Of a stretch of DNA of 43,634 nt, positions 16,375-27,040 are shown in pieces. Source of the DNA: Segatella oulorum JCM 14966 (lineage in GTDB: Bacteria; Bacteroidota; Bacteroidia; Bacteroidales; Bacteroidaceae); contig NZ_BAJQ01000020.1 of NCBI RefSeq assembly GCF_000613785.1, forward strand, positions 1 through 43,634, read 5' to 3'. The notes beneath the pieces were generated by a model that was not told the origin of the DNA, did not search any database, and was given only the letters and a program-made list of their open reading frames with translations. The position numbers were made by a program, and so were the translations under genes. Positions within the stretch are counted from its first letter, which is position 1. Every line of letters starts with the position of its first letter.

Positions 16375-18636
16375 TCAGTTATGTTTTAATAATTCGACTT
16401 CCTTTTCAAGTTCCATTACCCGTTTCTTTAATCTTTCTACCTTATCGTCTACCTGCACAGCTGCACCTAATGCGAGTGCAATGAGGCGCGTATCGAGATA
16501 GTTCAGTTTCAGATAGCCGCCTTCGGCAGTGTAAACCATATTCTTTAGCACACTTCCACGAACGTTTTGTGCAATAAAGCCGATACCGTGCCGGCCCGTG
16601 TCCTTGTAATCGAACTGCCACGTACCGCCAAGCGAGCGAATTATCCGCATACTATCAACCTGCTTGATATTTTCTTTCAGTCTCCGGTCTGAAGTGGTAT
16701 AAGCTGTTACGCCACCCTGAGCCAGCACGTTTCCTGTAAAAATTGCCGTTCTGTCCCTGCTGATAACGAGTGCATTCTGCCAGCCGTTATTGAAGATATT
16801 GAACTGCAATTCACTACCTTCGAAAAGCGTGTAAAGAGGTCGGTCATTGCATCCGAAATAAACGACGTTGGAGTCTGAAATAAACAGTGCACGCTGATTA
16901 CCACCCTCCTTATCTTTCAGGCGCAGGCCCTTGTTGTTGGCAAGGCTCAAGTAGCCACCGACAGCAAGGTCACTGTAGACCTCACTGCCGCTCTCGCGGA
17001 AGCGGGCGATGAGCGTACTGTTATCTTTCGTGATGCCGAAACCGAGACTGTCGGTACCGCCCCCGCGAATGTTACCTATCTGATAATGTGTAGCGTACCA
17101 CGAGAAGTCCAGCGCGTGGTTGATGGCAGCGTTCGTGACCGGCACATTATTAATTGAACCACGGGTATTGCGGGCGGTCGTGATATCGCAATTCTCTGTG
17201 CCGCCAATGTAAAGCCTATCGCCGACACGTACCGAACCTTTTACGTTCAGTTTATAGGGCGAATTCAGTTCCGTGTCTCCAATAACGACATTTCCGTTAT
17301 TAAGTACACTTAGCACATGTTTCGCCGCCGAGTTCCATATAAAAAAGCGCGTCGGATAGCCGCCAAACACCCACCGCTGCCCGGAGGCACACTGACAGCT
17401 GAACGAACTCTCATCCGAGGTGGAAGTGAGGAAAATGCCGGCCGTGCCTGCATGTTTGACAGTCAGCACACCGTCTACGTTTCCCGTGCCGTCGAACTGC
17501 TGTCCCCAAATCAGCTGGCTATCCTTTAGTTTTGTTGCAGATACCGCATTACTATTGAGGGGTAGATACTTGCCAGAAACGATGTCATCAGTGAGTTGTG
17601 AAAGTTTTGTCGGCACTGTTATGTTAAGTGTTGCGTTCGCACTTTTAGGGTTGAAAGTATCTATTGCTACACCATTTTTTTGCAAGGTCAGAGAATAGAT
17701 GCTTTGATGCACGGTAAGAGGTGTTATCGTGCCTGTACCAAGCGTTATCGTACCACCTACTATTTTTGCGTCTGTGATACCATATCCTTGTAATGTTGTA
17801 GGCTTATCTTGCAACTGCGAGAAAGCATGCGTGTGTGATATGCTTGCAGCATCGGTGATGCCATACCCCTGCAGGGTGTTCGGCTTGCCTGTCAAGGAAG
17901 CAAAAGAGTGCGAGTGAGCAGCAGGATTGAACTCATTCGGCCTGCCCGTGATTTCACTCCAGGCATACGAGGGTTTTGTCGCTGCCTTGGCCCAGTCTGG
18001 CACATCGCTGGCGGGCATAGAAGCAGGCTTGTTCTTGATGATTGACCAGTCCACCGAGGTCAACGCACCTCCCTCAACTTTCTTTAATCGCTCATTCAGA
18101 TCATTACCGAGGAAAGCCGAGAGGACAGCTGCCGCCTTTGCGGTAGTGTAGTCGCTCCAGCGGTCCAGGCGCTCATAGCTTGTGCCGCCACTTTCGCTAC
18201 CACTACCCTGCACGGCGCCTGCACCGAATGCCGTCAATCCACCTGTAGCATATAAATTTGCTTTCTTATCACTGCTCGAAACTCGCGTCAGTGCCAGCGC
18301 ACCATTTTTCTCATCATAGCTGATTTTGATATCGCCGATAGTGACACCCTTGAGGAAATTTATCAATTCCTTGACCGTATCTTCCTTGTCCTTGCGTAGG
18401 AAGGCATCGTATGCAGGGCTGTCCTCCGCGAGGTCACGGGCGCGGTCGGCATAGCGGGCGCGTGCCGCCTCACCTGCCTTGAGGGCGGTATCGGCCTGCT
18501 CGGCAAAGGTAGCCTTGTCGGCCGTGAGTGCGCGGCGCACGCTGTTGTCCGGCTGATACGCAGGGCCTGCACTGCCGGCCGTCGTTCCACCTGTAGCCCG
18601 TCTGCGGGCAAACATTTTTATATCAATCATGCTCAA
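16375..18636 (-). CDS. Tail fibre protein with C-terminal S74 chaperone domain
   Basis: A 753-aa fibre that probably binds the host surface. The N-terminus is Ala/Gly-rich and helical. Around residues 200-300 there are tail-fibre collar-type repeats (ITGRPNEFNPAAHSHSF; LQGYGITDA occurs twice). The C-terminal ~110 residues are the peptidase S74 intramolecular chaperone, with the Ser-Lys dyad at S649 and K654 in TSDRRLKENI. A coiled-coil tail follows (VERLKKRVMELEKEVELLK). The S74 domain trimerises the fibre and then cuts itself off. Its start overlaps the stop of the preceding tail gene by 14 nt. Confidence 0.9.
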   Translation of the reverse strand: MSMIDIKMFARRRATGGTTAGSAGPAYQPDNSVRRALTADKATFAEQADTALKAGEAARARYADRARDLAEDSPAYDAFLRKDKEDTVKELINFLKGVTIGDIKISYDEKNGALALTRVSSSDKKANLYATGGLTAFGAGAVQGSGSESGGTSYERLDRWSDYTTAKAAAVLSAFLGNDLNERLKKVEGGALTSVDWSIIKNKPASMPASDVPDWAKAATKPSYAWSEITGRPNEFNPAAHSHSFASLTGKPNTLQGYGITDAASISHTHAFSQLQDKPTTLQGYGITDAKIVGGTITLGTGTITPLTVHQSIYSLTLQKNGVAIDTFNPKSANATLNITVPTKLSQLTDDIVSGKYLPLNSNAVSATKLKDSQLIWGQQFDGTGNVDGVLTVKHAGTAGIFLTSTSDESSFSCQCASGQRWVFGGYPTRFFIWNSAAKHVLSVLNNGNVVIGDTELNSPYKLNVKGSVRVGDRLYIGGTENCDITTARNTRGSINNVPVTNAAINHALDFSWYATHYQIGNIRGGGTDSLGFGITKDNSTLIARFRESGSEVYSDLAVGGYLSLANNKGLRLKDKEGGNQRALFISDSNVVYFGCNDRPLYTLFEGSELQFNIFNNGWQNALVISRDRTAIFTGNVLAQGGVTAYTTSDRRLKENIKQVDSMRIIRSLGGTWQFDYKDTGRHGIGFIAQNVRGSVLKNMVYTAEGGYLKLNYLDTRLIALALGAAVQVDDKVERLKKRVMELEKEVELLKHN

Positions 18637-21342
18637 TCTCCTTTAATGTCAGTTCTGCCGTACCTTCGGCAAGGTTCCGGCTTAGCCCTTGTACGAAGAA
18701 TGTCTTGTTCATAAAGTTATGCCGGAAACGGACGAACATGGCCGCGATACCGCCGTGTACGTCGGTCACGCGCTGCGTCATAACCACGCGAGGCGCATGC
18801 CACTCGTCGTAGCAGCTGTCGATATAGAGCTGTTCGGGCTTGGCACGCCGGGTCGTGCTATGGTCGAAGAGCTGCTGCACGCCGTCGCCCGTGTCCGTAT
18901 CTACGGGCGTGGAGAGGGCCGGGCCATTAGTGACACCCATGCGGATACATTCCTCACGCGTCAGTGCCGAGGTGATTTTGAACTCGATATCGTCTTTCGG
19001 ATTACAGAACGCTGTCTGCACCGCACTCATATACACGATATCGTGCTCGTCGCCAAGGCGCTCTACGAGCCCGTTGTCGCTCGCCACCTTAATTTCAAAT
19101 TCCTTGATTTGAATAGAGCTTACATGGGCCAACAAAGACACAGCATTCTCTGTCCACTTCGTGTGCCGGAAAAAGGTCGGGTGGCGGCGCGTGATGTCGG
19201 ACCACAGCACATTCACCGGACCGAGAATAACGAAGCGCACGGGGCCGCTGACATGGTCACCCTTGCGCACAGGGATGGCCATTCCCTCGGTGGACACGCC
19301 GCGCTTCCAGCTGATGTTGTTCTGCAGCGCGTATTCGCGGCCGATGAGTCTGTCGCTGAGCTTCGGGTCGAAGCCTATCGTGAAGCTCTGCGCATAGTAC
19401 TCATCATCGCTCGCACACTCCGAACGCTCCTTATATTTACGCCACGAAAAGTCCTCGATTTGCGAACCGCTTCCCGTCTCGACGACGCACTTATCGCCGA
19501 TAATAAGCATACAGCTACGAGGCCCACCTTGCTGATTTTGTCCGTCTCATCACCCACGGCGCTGTACTTGAACTCATACTGCTCAGGAGCCGAGTCCACA
19601 AAAGGAAACCAGCCTGTCTCGCCCTGTTCGTCCCAAGCGGGCTCTTCGCCGCGCTTCGGGTCGGGGTCGGTCTGCTTCCAAAACTTTCGCGTATAGTAAC
19701 GAAAATTTCCGTTTCTATCCGGTACCGCTTTTCCGCGTACCGGCACCTTCCCTTTCGGAACGGGGCCACCCAAGGGCATGAATATCCACTCCTTAGTGCG
19801 CAAATCCCGGTAGCCAGCCGTCTGCGCTGCGAGGGGATTGAGCAACATTTTTCCCGACAGCACGATATAGTTCGTCGTTTCATCGTCTGCGGACGAAAAG
19901 ACACCGCCCGCGCGGTTGCCCGTGTAGACTGCATAGGGTATTGCTGCGCGAAGGTCGGTCTCGGCGGGATAGGTTTTTGCCGGTTCATCCTGTCCGTTAC
20001 CATTCACCGACAGCACGAGCGTATCTGTCATGTCGATTTTGGCAACGGGACTGTTGTCGCGTTCCGTCGACGCATAAAACACCTTTCCGTAGGCCACGAG
20101 TGCGGCTCCAAGGTGTTTACCGAGCCATTGCAGCTCATCGTGCTGCTTCTTCCCCGTCTGGCCGAAATGCTCGGTAAGGTCTTCCCCGGCGTGATCAATA
20201 CCGTCGTGCATGGGGAATCGCCACTCCGGATGCCGTTTTATCCATACATACCAATCAATAATATTTCCGGCATCATAGCCTGTTCCACCGGTCATGACCA
20301 AGTCCTTGAAATCGTCAAGGGCCCGGTTACCGGTGCCCCAGCTGACGAGTTCGGTCATGTACTTTTGTCGGGCGATAAAATAACTTCTGAGCGCACTTTC
20401 CTCCAGCGGACTTTCAATCAAGGAATCTACTTTCTCTACCTTACAGGTCAGCTGAATACGATTGTAAACCTCACCGACATCGATAGTCGTATCGGTGCCT
20501 ACGACATTTGCGGTCGTGATATCCACCTGCCTGTGCGGCACGGTGACAACCTGTCCGCCGATGAGGTTCTTCCATGTAATCGCCTCGTTCCTTTTTACGC
20601 TTTCCCATGAAAACGCATGGAATGAGAAACCCGTTTGAATAATGTGCAGGCTGAGGTATTTTAATAGCTCGGTAAGCACGTCTTCCGCTGTCCATACATT
20701 GTCCTCTTCGTCACCAAGAAACAATAACTCGTTGATAGCAAGTCGCGAAAAGATATCGTAGCGCCGGGCAGGCATGATATCCACGGCCATGCTACCGGCA
20801 TAATGAAGGGCCGTATCGTGGCCGCCCAAAATATCAAGGCCCGTCGTAAGGTCACCAAGCAACTCTTTGATGATTGAAAAAAAACTGCGCTGCTTCGCGG
20901 CCGCTTTCACGGCCGCATAGGTCACGCCCGCCATGCCGATATTTCTATATTTGGCATATTGCAGGGCGGTCAGTACGTCAATGCAGCTCAACTCGATTTC
21001 GTCTTCTTCCTCGTTGTAGGACTGCGAGTAGGACTGCGGCTCGATAAAACCGGCAAAGAGGCATTCACCTTCGCGATAGATATTTACCACAGCATCACGG
21101 CAGGAGGCACAGAAAAGGTCGGGGGTGAAGTTCTTCACGAGGAGGCGCACGGAAGCCTGATACTTGAGCAGTACGTCAAATGTGTCGCTCACCTGACTTT
21201 CAATTTCCACGGGGTCGTCCGTCCAGTTGATGCCGCTGCCTTCGGCCCCGATTTCGAGTTCTTTTGTGCGGTCGTTCCGGGTGACGATATGTACCTCGAT
21301 GCGCTCGTTCTTTTCGTTATAGAAGTGTCCGTGTATGTACAT
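18623..21342 (-). pseudogene. Large tail/baseplate protein, split by a frameshift
   Basis: Joined length is about 906 aa. The first frame starts at ATG 21342 (MYIHGHFYNEKNERIEVHIV) and runs to DETDKISKVGLVA; the second continues MLIIGDKCVVETGSGSQIE from 19510. Past the break the first frame turns into Arg/Ser-rich nonsense, and the two open frames overlap by 135 bp, which favours one broken gene over two. One extra base at GTAGCTGTATG (near 19513) repairs it. The N-terminal part (GINWTDDPVEIESQV, LFAGFIEPQSYSQSY) resembles tail-associated proteins encoded after the tape measure in Bacteroidetes phages. It is probably the tail-tip hub. The upstream extension to 21465 is out of frame with the tape-measure end and is not used. 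Confidence 0.7.
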
Positions 21343-21352
21343 TTTTATCTTT

Positions 21353-24300
21353 TTACAGTTTGATATTTGTCTTCCGTCTGCTGATACGTGTCTCGTTAGC
21401 CAGTGCCAGAACGAGGTCACGGCCACGCAGCCTGGCCTCCAATCGTCCGCCACCGTTGCTTTCACCGCCGATGAGCGATTTCAGCTTGTTCAGCGGTGCA
21501 ATCACTTCGGGGTTTGAGCGTGCCCCGCATACTCGCCCATGATAGAGAGTGTAGGGCCATAGACGATACCGCCGTCGGCAAAGGGCGTAACGCCATTGAT
21601 GAAGTTGAAAAGGCGACTCTGCTGCGCACCATTGAGTATCATTTCGCCCGAATTTACACGAGCCAACAGTTTATCGCCAGTAGGTGAGGAACCGCCAACG
21701 ATACCTCCGTTTGCAAAGGCACCGCTGACGGATGCCAGGGCAGCTACGACAGCGGCCACACCTGCGGCAATGGCAATGAGGTTATAAGGGAAAGGCATGC
21801 TTGCACCACTGGCCGTTGCACTTGCTATAGCCTGGCCGCCCTTGGCAGCCGTATTCGTAATTGTCGCAGCCGTATCAGCAGCCGTGGCAGCAGTGTGTGT
21901 TGCTGTCGCTGCGGTTTCGCTGGTTGTTGCAGCAGTTTTCACTTGACTGGCTGCCGAACTCATCTGTGTCGTAACCGTCATGGCCTTGATGAGGTCTACT
22001 ACGCCTGCAATGCCCTGAAAGATTTGTATGGCACCATCTACCACGCCCGCGAGTGTCTCCCATGCATTACGGCCACCCTCGAGGGCGTTGGTCATTGATG
22101 TAATACCACCGGCTACACCTTTCGTGTTACCCCATAGGTCTGTCAGATGCACGTCACTCTTTCTCAGCACCTTTTCATATTGTCCATACGAGCCGATGAG
22201 TTTTTCGACCTCTTCGCGCTGATTCTTGCCAAGTGGATTCTTCGTATCGGCGAGCATGTCCTGAAGTTCCTTGATGCGCTTTTTCACACCGTCAAGCCCC
22301 ATTACCTTGAGTTCCAATTTCAGCTCTTTTGCATCCATGCTGTCCAGCTTTGCGGTTTCGGCATGCATTTCAGGCAGGCGCATCATGCGGCTCAGTGCCT
22401 CACGTTTCTGCTCCAACGCCACAATGGTTGCACCAATAGTACTGATTTCTTCCCCCGAGGCCTTTTTCTGCTTTGCCTGATAGTATGTTATGGCTTCGTC
22501 GAGCTTCTCCATCGTGTTGAGCCGCGTGATATCCTCCGGAGCCTTCAGACCGGCAAGGGTTTCGTCCCACTTCTTCTTTAAGTCACTGAGCGCATTGATT
22601 TGCTTTTGAATTTCCACGCGTTCAGTGTCCGTGGCCGTCTTGAGTTTTTTTGTATAAAAGGCAATTTCGCCATCCAGCTGTTCATAAGTCTTTATCTCAT
22701 CAAGACGCAAATCCACGTGTGAGCTGTCCTCGAATGCCGTTCGAAGCGTGTTCAAACGCTTGATTTCGCTGTCTATGGCCGTAAGCTGATTCCTGCCGGC
22801 TTTCTTGCGCAGTTGCTGCTGGCGCTGTATTTCCACATCTATCTTTTCCAGCGTGTCCAATTCCTTGGGACGGCCGGCTTCGGCGATTTCGGCCTGTATG
22901 ACTGCGCCTAATTCCTTGTATTTCGCAATAAGTCGGGTGAGCTTCTGTATTTTTGCGGTGTCAGCCTTATCGGTCTTCTTCAGCTGTGCCTCGTAGTAGG
23001 AAACATTCCTGGTCACGTCGTCAAGGGTTTTAGCGACTTTCACAGGCTTTCCTGTCTTTGGAGTGCCCGTTGTCTTTTCTGCCTTCTTCCCTGTCGAAAC
23101 GCCTTGCTCGCGTTTGTTTACGGCATCACGACGGTTCACCTCCTTCTGCATCCGGCCTATTTCCTTGTTCAGGCGTTGGCGTTCAGCCGTGGCATCGCCT
23201 TTCAGCCGGCCCACTTCCTGCTGCTTTTCCTCAATCTCCTGCTTGAGTTCCTCGGTCGTGGCATCGTTCATGTTTCCACCTGTAAGCTTCGTCGACTTAC
23301 GTGAACTCTCCAACTGCTTCTGTGCCGATATCATGTGTGAGATACAGGAGTCATAACGTGTTTGCAAACCGCCTATCTTCGTGTTCAGGGTGTCTATCTC
23401 GCCACCCAATCGGTCGTAATAGTCCCTGCCGCCGTCCGTGGTTTCCCAGTTATAGTGGCTTCTGCCGTTCTTGTCTAAGAACTGCTGTCCCAACTGACGG
23501 TGTTCAGCCTCCTTGCTTTCTTTCTCCAACTGCGCTACAGCTATCTGTGAGGACAGTACTTTTGCCTGTGCCTCATAGCCCATCTGTGCACAGTAGACCT
23601 TGCTCTTCTCTATCAGCGTATCGTACCATTCGGCCGCCGTGCGGTGATATCCGAAGCTCTCGCCGTACTTCTTGTTCAGTTCCGATACTTTCTTGGCTGC
23701 ATTCTCGTGATTGTGGATGAGCGAGGCAAGGCGGCTGATCTCTAAATCCAGTTCTGCACGCACATCCGACGAGGCCCGGCTGAAAGCATCTTCGCTCTCC
23801 TTGAGCTGATCTACGCTCTCAGCCGTATCCTCGGCTTCATCACCCATGAGACCGAACAGGCTTACCAGTCCAGTGATGACAACTGAAATTCCTAAAGTGA
23901 GTGCGGCATACAGGGCGGTCACGGCAACGCTCAGCGCCAGCGTTCCGCCTGCTGCTGTGTACCCGCTTGCCGACATGATGTTCTGTGCCGTTGCCACGAC
24001 CTTTTCATGTACGGCCAAGGCGAGTCCCTTGACAGCCGTCAGGCTGAATGCTGCACTCAATGCCTGCAGGGAGGTAATCAGTTTGACGCAGCCGGCCACG
24101 CAGATCATGGTCTGTGCAGCTATCGTCACAAAGGGCATCGCGCCCTGCACCATGCTCCCAAGCTTTTCCTTGATATCCCCCAACGTGTTCTCTAATTGCT
24201 TCTGCTTGCCGGCATCGGTCTTGGCCAATTCTGCATTCATGTTGCCCACATTGGCCGTAATCACCTCCGCCAGCATTGCAGCACGTTCGCTCTCCGTACC

Positions 24301-24894
24301 ATACTTGAGCACACGTTCCTGCGCTTCATCGAAGGTGATACCCACACGCTGCAGCACGGCCGTCTGCCCCTGCATGGCCTTACCCATCATGTTACCGATG
24401 CCCACGGCATCCTGATTGGTGGCATTGAGACCGTTCTGCTGGGCAATGAGGTTGTTCATGGCCGGTATCAGCACGTCAAGGCTCTCTTTCTGTTTCAGGA
24501 ACGTTGCCATCTGCTGGGCACCGCTGAGCTGTACTTCATCACCGATGACGCCTAATTCCTGCTGGGCAGAACACAGGTCTTTGACATGCTGTATCTCTTC
24601 GTCCGTGCTGTTCATGCGCTGACGCATGATGGTATCCAGCTGTGTCTCGGCCACCAACTGCACCTGATAGGCCTCTGTCAGATCCTGCAATACTCCGCGC
24701 AGTTCATTTATCGAATTCTGCAGTACGCCGACGGCCTGCGCTGCCTCCGACCATGTAAGCACGTCACGCTTCAACCGTTCCGCTTCGTCCTGCACGCTAC
24801 GTATCACACGGCCCACCTCTTCAGCGTTGGCCGTCACGCGCTTTGCACCGCCGTCATCACGTATCTTGATTAAAAAACTGACTTCTTTTGCCAT
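21353..24894 (-). CDS. Tail tape measure protein, frameshifted near its C-terminus
   Basis: Sets tail length and probably forms the DNA channel. About 1180 aa if repaired. It has long helical regions with coiled coils (residues ~20-110, 520-700 and 780-900). Hydrophobic segments lie around 270-350 (LALSVAVTALYAALTLGISV) and near the end (NLIAIAAGVAAVVAALA), then the FANGGIVGG and FADGGIVYGP glycine motifs typical of tape measures. The frame stops at 21502 after EYAGHAQTPK. In the next frame the expected end continues NPEVIAPLNKLKSLIG to ISRRKTNIKL and stops at 21353. One extra G in the GGGG run near 21524 joins them. Confidence 0.85.
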
Positions 24895-24912
24895 TGTTTC
24901 TTGTTTTTTTAT

Positions 24913-24920
24913 TATCTTTG
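24913..24920 (+). promoter_or_regulatory. Promoter of a reverse-strand membrane-protein gene
   Basis: TATCTTTG on the plus strand matches the Bacteroidetes -7 box, with TTTG at 24887-24890, 22 nt upstream. It lies 23 nt before the ATG of the small gene and points against the late operon. Confidence 0.5.
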
Positions 24921-24943
24921 TCCCAACACCATAAACAGTACTT

Positions 24944-25081
24944 ATGTCAGCGATTCATTGGACACCCGTTTTCAGACTCATCAGCGAGCATCCCATTGCT
25001 TCGGTCTTCACCGTAGCCGTCTGCCTTGTTGTCTTTGTCCTCGGTGCGCTTTTCTGCCTCGGTGTCCTCAGACATAAATAG
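24944..25081 (+). CDS. Small single-span membrane protein on the opposite strand (45 aa)
   Basis: Starts MSAIHWTPVFRLISEHP, has one strong membrane segment (residues ~19-42, FTVAVCLVVFVLGALFCLGV) and ends LRHK. It fills the gap between the tape-measure and tail-chaperone genes, both of which are on the minus strand. It has its own promoter, so it is likely made in the lysogen. This pattern (short cargo gene, own promoter, opposite strand) is that of a moron. Superinfection exclusion or a lysis-related role are both possible; no family is recognised. Confidence 0.6.
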   Translation: MSAIHWTPVFRLISEHPIASVFTVAVCLVVFVLGALFCLGVLRHK

Positions 25082-25087
25082 TCTTTT

Positions 25088-25714
25088 TTATTTCAGTCCT
25101 GCAGCACGCTTGGCTTCCCGGTACCGCCGCTTCAATTCTTCTTCGCTCACATCTTCCCGTTCCTTTCCTTTCGTATCTTCCTCCCACGGGAACTGCATCA
25201 CGTCGCGGGGTGAGAGCGTGTTCTTGCTGTAGGGTTGCAGCATGCAGAGGCAGGCCATGCGCAAGCGTTCCCATTCACCACGCTGCTCGTTCTCATGCCA
25301 TTCGTGCCACGCCTGCCATGCCGCTTGAAACTCGGAAGGGGTGCACCGGCAGAAGTCATCCAGACTCATTCCCATGCACCCCAACGCAATTCCTTGCAGT
25401 TCCTCAATGCCTACGGCAGGGGTTTCACCGTCGTTTTTTTTCGGCATCGCCACCTGGGCATAGAAAGTATTGAGGCTGTCGGGTTCCAGGGAGTCTGCAA
25501 AGGTTTCGAAGTCCATTTCAAAGGTCACATCGTCGGCCTTGCATGCACTCTGCACGCAGCAGTAGATGAACTGTACGAGTTCTCGGATGTCGGTCTGCTT
25601 GAGCTCACTCACATCCTTACCCACCATGTGCATGAAACGCATCATTGCCCCCATGGTCACACGGCAGGGATATTCCTTGCCGCCGACCGTCAGTTTCAAA
25701 ATTTGCTTTTTCAT
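25088..25714 (-). CDS. Tail assembly chaperone
   Basis: A 208-aa protein between the tail tube and tape measure, the standard position of the chaperone that coats the tape measure before tube assembly. The N-terminal part (LKLTVGGKEYPCRVTMGAMMRF) is a small tail-chaperone-type domain. The C-terminal part has DFCRCTPSEFQAAWQAWHEW, the motif of GT-type extensions. Both domains lie in one continuous frame here, whereas many phages make the longer form by -1 frameshifting. The very C-terminus is charged (EEELKRRYREAKRAAG). Confidence 0.75.
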   Translation of the reverse strand: MKKQILKLTVGGKEYPCRVTMGAMMRFMHMVGKDVSELKQTDIRELVQFIYCCVQSACKADDVTFEMDFETFADSLEPDSLNTFYAQVAMPKKNDGETPAVGIEELQGIALGCMGMSLDDFCRCTPSEFQAAWQAWHEWHENEQRGEWERLRMACLCMLQPYSKNTLSPRDVMQFPWEEDTKGKEREDVSEEELKRRYREAKRAAGLK

Positions 25715-25732
25715 AACGTAACCTTGTGAATG

Positions 25733-26224
25733 TTATGAATGACCGCCACCGCCGCCACCCAGCTTGGGTGTCGTTGCGTCTGTCAAACCATTTCCCGTTT
25801 TCTCTACTTTTCCGCAGTTCTCGAGGTTGATGCTGTATTTGCCATCATCGCCGGCCTGTCCGTCAAGCTCTAACGAGGTAATGATATACTTACCCTTATA
25901 GCCACCGGCCGCTTTGCCTGTACGCTTGTCACCGTCACGCAGACCGTAGGCGGCATCGACAGGTTCGCCTTTCAGCATTTTTTCTTTCAGCTGGTCATAG
26001 GTGGGCATGTCATCGTCACCGTCCGTGAGCACACAGCCGTCGGCAGAGATGCTCTCCGAAAAGCTCTTTACATACTTTTCCTTCCACTTGCCGCTTGCGG
26101 CTTCCTTGGTCACGCGCTCACCAGTTTCCGTAGATGTACTGATCTTGCAGCCCGTTGAAAAACCGAGGGCCTTGTCACCAACGCTCAGGATGAGGTTGGT
26201 CCCGTCTAAAACACTTTTTGCCAT
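25733..26224 (-). CDS. Major tail tube protein
   Basis: Forms the stacked rings of the tail tube. The 163-aa protein belongs by pattern to the TP901-1 type: GTNLILSVGDKALGFSTGC, then KWKEKYVKSFSESIS and a GKYIITSLELDG strand. The end is glycine-rich (GGGGGGHS). No tail sheath gene is found beside it, unlike Mu, which implies a non-contractile tail. Its start region overlaps the lipoprotein gene's end by 19 nt. Confidence 0.82.
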   Translation of the reverse strand: MAKSVLDGTNLILSVGDKALGFSTGCKISTSTETGERVTKEAASGKWKEKYVKSFSESISADGCVLTDGDDDMPTYDQLKEKMLKGEPVDAAYGLRDGDKRTGKAAGGYKGKYIITSLELDGQAGDDGKYSINLENCGKVEKTGNGLTDATTPKLGGGGGGHS

Positions 26225-26829
26225 ATCTTTTTCCTTATTAAAATTGTTGATACTATGCCGGCCGCCAACCCGACGATAAAGGCGTAGAGCAATGCCGTGA
26301 AGTCCATAGGCTGCTGCTCTTTAGTTTTCTGTTGTTGTGTACTCAAGGCACGTTCGGCCGCAGACAGCTGCGTCTGCATCTCTTCGATGCACTGCTCGTA
26401 GCGTGCACACTGCACCTCAAGACTGTCGCATCCCGCCTCGATGATGATTTGCGCAGGGCTTCCCTTGTCGGTCGCGGGCCGTCGGCTCACTTTTACGTGC
26501 GCCTGTCCCTTTCGGGCCATGTAGCCTGCACCTGCGGGCAGAAGGGCAAGACTGTCTTCAGCCACGCTTAGCGTCACCCGCGACTCGGGCACCATTACCT
26601 GCTGCTGCCACCGTGCGATGCTGGCCATCTGCCGTGTCGTTTCCTTCTGTGCGTGGCTTTCCGCGGTGAGGCTTTCCCTTGTCGCCGTCTTCACTGAGCG
26701 ACAGCTCACTGCTGACAGGACAGTTAACGCGATGAGGGCACAGCTGAATGGCCTCGATAGCCCGCGAGAGGCGGTTGAGGGCGCGGCGTGTCTTGTCGTT
26801 CTCGCCACGCAGTTCTTCCATCTTTTCAT
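26206..26829 (-). CDS. Lipoprotein with C-terminal membrane helix, spanin-like
   Basis: The first ATG (26829) gives a basic leader, then a hydrophobic segment and lipobox LTVLSAVSC, predicting acylation at the cysteine and outer-membrane attachment. A periplasmic stretch with helical, Gln-rich heptads (EEMQTQLSAAERALSTQQQ) leads to a C-terminal membrane helix (LLYAFIVGLAAGIVSTIL) with positive residues after it. A lipoprotein tied to both membranes in one chain is the plan of a unimolecular spanin, which fuses the membranes at lysis. Its first ~90 codons overlap the upstream Rz-like gene in another frame, as Rz1 overlaps Rz in lambda. The true start may be downstream of 26829. Confidence 0.65.
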   Translation of the reverse strand: MKRWKNCVARTTRHAAPSTASRGLSRPFSCALIALTVLSAVSCRSVKTATRESLTAESHAQKETTRQMASIARWQQQVMVPESRVTLSVAEDSLALLPAGAGYMARKGQAHVKVSRRPATDKGSPAQIIIEAGCDSLEVQCARYEQCIEEMQTQLSAAERALSTQQQKTKEQQPMDFTALLYAFIVGLAAGIVSTILIRKKIWQKVF

Positions 26830-27022
26830 AATTGATGCGGTTTTGTTTATGAAGTCCTACAAGCTCAGCACTCACCATGTCGTACATCTGCTTGTAGGTG
26901 TCTTCCACTTTCTTCTTTTCTTCCACCGTCCTTAAACGGCGGTTCGCAATCCAGGCAATGGCAACACCGATACCGCCCGAAGGGATAGCCCATTGCAGGA
27001 TTTGGAATATTGTCTCAGCCAT
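26558..27022 (-). CDS. Membrane-anchored coiled-coil lysis protein (Rz/holin-like)
   Basis: A 154-aa protein. The N-terminal membrane segment (ILQWAIPSGGIGVAIAWIA) is followed by basic residues and a long helical region (about 35-95, VEEKKKVEDTYKQMYDMV). It ends in a hydrophilic stretch that overlaps the lipoprotein gene in another frame. This is the layout of an inner-membrane spanin subunit. A holin is an alternative, since only one membrane helix is present. It lies between the amidase and lipoprotein genes, completing a lysis cassette set between capsid and tail genes. Confidence 0.65.
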   Translation of the reverse strand: MAETIFQILQWAIPSGGIGVAIAWIANRRLRTVEEKKKVEDTYKQMYDMVSAELVGLHKQNRINYEKMEELRGENDKTRRALNRLSRAIEAIQLCPHRVNCPVSSELSLSEDGDKGKPHRGKPRTEGNDTADGQHRTVAAAGNGARVAGDAKRG

Positions 27023-27040
27023 TGTCGTTGGTTTTTATCG

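Noticed and set aside
18689..19696. 335-codon plus-strand open frame opposite the tail protein
   Set aside because: A mirror of a GC-rich gene: His/Arg/Ala-rich sequence without a recognisable domain. The minus-strand frame has family features.
23301..24555. Plus-strand open frames of 119-189 codons opposite the tape measure gene
   Set aside because: They are shadows of the helical, low-complexity tape-measure sequence; Ser/Cys/Pro-rich with no promoter.
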